From assembly GCA_013368325.1 (NCBI GenBank), contig JAACJK010000124.1:122868-186867 (forward strand): a DNA stretch of 64,000 bases, written 5' to 3'. Source of the DNA: Ephemerocybe angulata (Eukaryota > Basidiomycota > Agaricomycetes > Agaricales > Psathyrellaceae). The stretch's first letter is position 1; each line of letters begins with the position of its first letter. Positions 59,901-64,000 of the stretch are shown here, piece after piece. Under the pieces are notes generated by a model. It saw only the letters and a program-made list of their open reading frames with translations, searched no databases and was not told where the DNA came from. The translations under genes and the position numbers were made by a program.

Positions 59901-61635
59901 AAGAAATCTGCCTCAAAGTCAGCTGCCAAGAAGAGAACCACCAGCGGAAGAGGGTCGACGTCTACTCCCGATGTGGCTGCGTCCTCTCCAGCTGTCACCT
60001 CACGAGAGAAGAAGTCTACTTCGAACACGACCGTGTCCTCCGGACTGTCGAAGCCTGACCCCGAGCAACCCGTCAGCATCGTCTCCGCAGGGAAACAGAA
60101 AGCGTCGTCCCGTACCCCTGCCGCGCGCCCGTCTAAGGCGTCGGACCCCACGGCTTCGGTAGTTCGAGGATCGAGCCGCAAAGCAGCCTCTGGTAGCTCC
60201 CGTTCTGGTAAACGGTCCGCACCTGTCGATGCAGTCAAGCCGCCTGGCGACTCCGTTCACGAGGCTGGCGAGCAAGGAGAATCCTCTGAGCCCGTCGCTG
60301 GTTCTGCAGTTGAGGCGGGCGGAGGGTCCGAGGATGCCAAGCCACCTGTGCGCTCGACTCCGGTCGTGCAAAAGTCCGAGGCGGGCGGAGGATCAGAGGA
60401 CGCCAAGCCGGCTGTCAGCTCTACCCCGGTCGTGCAGAAACCCAACGCCGCTCGTTCCTTCAAGTCTATGTTCAAGGAGCGGAATCCGGCTGTACCAGGT
60501 CGCGCACTCGCGGGCGCGTATTTCAACAAGGCTCGCACACCTCCCGAAACCTGTCAGGTCATGGACGAAGCTCTGCAAGACCCGGCCCTGAAGAAAACGT
60601 ACGAAGACTTAGATCCTGTATGGTTCGTCCTGTTCGTTGAAAGATAGGTGGTATAAACGACTTACCAGCTCTATCGGCGGTTTACAGGTCGGGCAAGTTT
60701 CAATTGTGGACGGATGTAGCCGGGAAGGGTACTTATTCATTCAGCAACTGGATTGACGACTGTCCTCTGCTCGACTACGAGTACGTTGCGATCGCTTCCG
60801 TCTGACCGCTCGCTTACCGTTCCTGTATATCCAGTTCAGCCATAAACGCTATCGTCTTCAAGTCGCACAAGCAATTCCTCAATCCGTCTCGCGCATCCAC
60901 GCAGAGTGTGTTGGTGCGCGAGCTCCCGCCGGGTACGAAGCTCCAGCTCTACACCAGCGATCGTAGAGTTGCAATCTGTCTGTCCGCGGTCCAGGCGACC
61001 CAGTCGTATATCACCGAGCCCTGCCCCGTCGGCGTCAAGCAGAAGAAGCTTCATGGCGTATTCCACAGTCAGGAGTTCGAGCGGATGGTAGGATTTGTCT
61101 GCTCCGCCTTTTCGAAGGAGCTTCTTGGTGCGCAGTTGGGGATGGACGAGATGCAGTTCTGCTCAAAGTCTTTGTTCGGTGGTAAGATACTTCTAACCCT
61201 CGCATATATCGTACCTAACCTCGCATTTATGAAGACGGTGATGTTCCCGCCCCTAGAAGATATTCTCCCTCGAAACCGAGTCCGGCCACTGCCTCCGCGT
61301 CGGGGTCTACGTCTGCACCTGTTGGGGACTCGTTTAGCCTTGGCATCGAGGAAACCAGTACGTGTGCTTTCCCTTCTTCTCCACTTTATCTTGCCATATG
61401 CTGACGTGATAATATGTGTCCAGTTCCCGTTTACGATTGCACCGGGTTCGTTCTGGACCTCGAGCGTGACCTGGACAGGCTCGATCAGCTACCCCGGTGG
61501 GACGGTGAGATCCCCCGTAATTCGTTCGTTGTCGTCGCATACACTTTGTCCGTGTTCCACGGAAAGAAGGGACAGTGGAAGGTTAGTTTCAATATTCGCT
61601 GGGTCATGCTTATCGGAAATGGCGAAGCGAGATGA
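57000..61635 (+). CDS. Large intact unknown protein, Ser/Pro-rich with folded C-terminal domain
   Basis: Eleven exons join in frame: 57000-57190, 57246-57263, 57329-57409, 57462-57749, 57799-57876, 57934-58014, 58076-60622, 60688-60780, 60835-61181, 61235-61357, 61424-61635; about 1352 residues. Exon 7 holds three further candidate introns of 51, 60 and 66 nt (from 58478, 58702 and 59003), all multiples of three; if removed the protein has ~1293 residues. Residues up to ~1080 are disordered, with acidic runs (DMSEGEADLSPLTDIDMEEG) and Ser/Pro/Lys runs; AGGGSEDAKP occurs twice. The C-terminal domain (SGKFQLWTDVAGKGTYSFSN, LPPGTKLQLYTSDRRVAICL, GFVLDLERDLDRLDQLPRWD, NSFVVVAYTLSVFHGKKG, NIRWVMLIG) looks folded and conserved. 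No known catalytic motif. The start could also be 56949. Confidence 0.75.
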
Positions 61636-61878
61636 TATCGTGAATCTTTTACCTCAGTAGCCTATCCAGTCGTGCCCTGATACTATATCGTCAACCCGCA
61701 CTGTCCTGTATATCATAGCTTTCTATCACCTGTGGCAATGTACAGAGATTAAACGTTTGTTTGTATATGTTATCACGTGAAGGCTTCGACTTGTGATTAC
61801 ACGTAATGGGACCGTTCTCCTGACTATGTACCCTTCTCTTTCGACAGCCACGTCTCTCCTACCATACATCCTCAACGG

Positions 61879-64000
61879 TTGTATATACCCTACTTATCCT
61901 CTGAAATGCATATCGACACAACTCGCCCTGACGATGCGTTACCCGTTACCCGTGATTCTGGTGCCGCCTCCCTCTACGGAGGCGGCGCACATGTGCAGAG
62001 AAGTTTACCTGGGCAGAGCTTGGGCCCTTTCTGGTGCAGAATGACCTTGACGGTCCCGCCTACGTGTCTGGAACATACGAACTCGTCAGATATGCCCCTC
62101 GTGGATCGATCGGGAATATACTCGGCTCTCATGACGGTGCGTTTGAGCTGGATGTCCCCTTAGAACTCCTTCTTCCCCACCTCAACTTGACCGAGCTCAA
62201 GTCTGTCGCCAAGTCCACGGGCTCAAACCGCAGCGAGGTCAATCCAGGGAATCCATTGTCTCCGTCTTGCGCGAGCATGTCTGTGGTGGTTGTGAACCCC
62301 ACACGTCCATTTTCACTTGCTCGTCGTCTCGGGCGGGTCAGCCCATTCCCCGACCAGAGTATATTAACGACGCTATCAGAAGCATTAAGAGCTTCACTCT
62401 CGACGAGATCCTAAAGTTCGCGAATATACCTTCCGATGTTCAGCCAACGTACGCGTCCGGAAGCTCGACTGTTGGCACTGGATGTCGTCGAAGATGCTGG
62501 TACTAGAACAGGGACGACCATCCTGGGGGACTCTTTCGTGTGTCACGACGTTCCTTGGATGACGCTAGCCAAGAAAGGTACTAACGGCACCTGTGGTCTG
62601 CCTGGCTAGTCTCCACGGTGTGGAGTTTCCTGTACGTACCTCAAAGGCTGGGGGAATACTGGAGCTTGGAAAACACGTGTGCGTAGACTGCCCGTCCTAT
62701 CATGCCGTGTTCGTCCCCGTTATCAAGCCAAAGGCTGCGCAGAAACCCAGGGCTGCTGACGTTGAACCCCATACTGTGGTCCTGGTGCCAGAAGAAGATG
62801 AAAGGGTGTTAAATATCCCCCGCCTCCGTTGACCAACGCCGATAGACTGTCTATTGTTCGTGACTTCTGTGAGGACTTGCGACCCGAACATTTTGAAGAG
62901 TCTGGATGCGCGTCATGTGGGCAGTTGACCCTCCTGACTGAGCTTACGCCTCTCGAGTCGTTAGCGTGTTCGCTCGACCCCTTAGTGGAGCCCGGTCTAG
63001 CCAGACGCGAGCGCCATAGCTCGAGGATCCAATTGAATATGAATCTGGGCCCATTCTAGATAAATCTCTACCGCGATATGTCCTGTTTGTGTCGACGCAC
63101 TCAACAACGGCCGACGACCCCATAATGCGCTTGCGAATGGACTATGGGTAGGCCCTGTACCTAGTATCCTGGCCGATCTTACCTACGCTGAGCAGGTCTT
63201 GGTTGCCCGAATTCGAACTAACCGCTGCGTCGTTCGTGTCTCGTCTGCCCCCGGTCGACCGGCGCACTCAAAGATGATTGCTAACGCGATTTCATTTGCG
63301 TGTCCTACAATGAAATTTATCACCAGCTGCCTCCTCCTCGGAGTGAGGTAGACGAGTATTGGCCTTCATCTTCACTGGGTCAACCCACCTGAAGAGGATG
63401 AGATCGTCAGGTCCCCGATGCTGGTGCGCCGTAACAATGTCAAGAATGCTCTTGAATGGCTCAAGCTGAACCACGCCGACTATGCCGATTTACTGATGAC
63501 TACGAGAACCCTAGGCACCTATCCTGAGCGCGGATCCGTCGTCAAAGTAGTTGTCAGAGCGTTGGAGGACGGCACGAATGTAGTCGCGTCGACGACGAGT
63601 GTTCATGACACCTTTGAAGACGATGGAACCACCAGCGGACCTTGCCCATTCACCGTGAATGGCCTGATCGGGAGCCGTCTTGATAGCATGTCTCTTGACG
63701 CCCGAAGGGCCGCAGCAACTAGGCATTTACGAACGGGGGGATAGTACCGTCTTGGCTGTTGGCCATTCGGACACTCCCGAATCGAAGTATAACAATCCTC
63801 AACTATATCCACAGATCTACCCCTGGTTGTTTCCCTACGGCTCGGGGGGTTGGGTACTGCGAGACTGCATGGCAGGATGTCCGAGACGACTCAGAAGAAA
63901 TGGATGCTCATGTACCATGACAAGAGGTTCCAGACGGAAACCCGCTTCATTATCGTCGCGTTCAACGATGAGCAGATTAAGGAAAGTAAAAACGGTAGTA
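61879..64000 (+). mobile_element. Helitron Rep/helicase, N-terminal part, frameshifted, runs off window
   Basis: The order of blocks fits a basidiomycete Helitron protein. AYVSGTYELVRYAPRGSIGN and LTELKSVAKSTG (SAP-like helix) are followed by zinc-finger-like HVCGGCEPHTSIF (62270) and HVCVDCPSYHAVF (62675), and ESGCASCGQLTLLTELTPLE. A DUF6570-type domain follows (CVDALNNGRRPHNALANGLW, LADLTYAEQVLVARIRTNRC, MLVRRNNVKNALEWLKLNHA). Then comes the Helitron-like N domain (VGHSDTPESKYNNPQLYPQI, YPWLFPYGSGG, MLMYHDKRFQTETRFIIVAF). At least six frame changes (for example near 62035, 62235, 63080, 63310, 63745, 63850) show decay, although some may hide introns. The HUH nuclease and helicase regions lie beyond 64000. 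No left terminus could be identified. Confidence 0.85.

Noticed and set aside
1..64000. tRNA, rRNA or telomeric repeat
   Set aside because: No cloverleaf with A/B box words, rRNA core sequence or TTAGGG array was found by eye; a covariance-model scan would be decisive.

Overview
This window is nuclear DNA of a basidiomycete fungus, most likely an Agaricomycete. Genes are split by many 45-70 nt introns with GTRAGT donors, CTCAC/CTAAC branch-like boxes and YAG acceptors. The gene families (DUF6532, RING, F-box/LRR, MYND, LaeA-like methyltransferase, RecQ, Brr2, a DUF6570-type Helitron) are typical of mushroom genomes. The region is accessory: intact single genes sit among decayed paralogues, dispersed repeats and two satellite families, which suggests a subtelomeric or repeat-rich island.

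Layout. 0-10.3 kb: the decayed 3' half of an RBR (RNF216-like) ubiquitin ligase, a frameshifted DUF6532 gene, an intact RING-finger gene at 5.3-6.2 kb, and four blocks of a ~135-165 bp satellite (two in each orientation). 11.7-28 kb: two intact F-box/LRR genes on the minus strand, a new eight-exon coiled-coil gene (17.2-18.3 kb) with a possible 21 nt intron, a MYND zinc-finger gene and a methyltransferase gene, plus a second satellite family. 28.8-36.3 kb: an NDUFS1 (complex I 75 kDa) pseudogene, an uncharacterised multi-exon gene, and a frameshifted MYND paralogue followed by a second-family satellite array. 37-47.5 kb: copies of an unknown gene family (another copy lies at 15 kb) and a seven-exon RecQ-like gene whose frame is intact but whose Walker A and DEAH motifs are destroyed. 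47.7-52.6 kb: a rearranged Brr2/SNRNP200 pseudogene. 54.6-64 kb: two large intact divergent genes of unknown function, then a frameshifted Helitron that runs off the window.

How the parts relate. No metabolic pathway is visible. The strongest candidates for something new are (i) the divergent pair at 54.65-61.64 kb next to the Helitron, (ii) the RecQ pseudo-helicase, and (iii) two unrelated satellites whose every unit looks like one complete intron plus one spacer. Exon boundaries were built by hand from splice consensus and reading-frame continuity; no similarity search was run. Family names rest on recognised sequence motifs.
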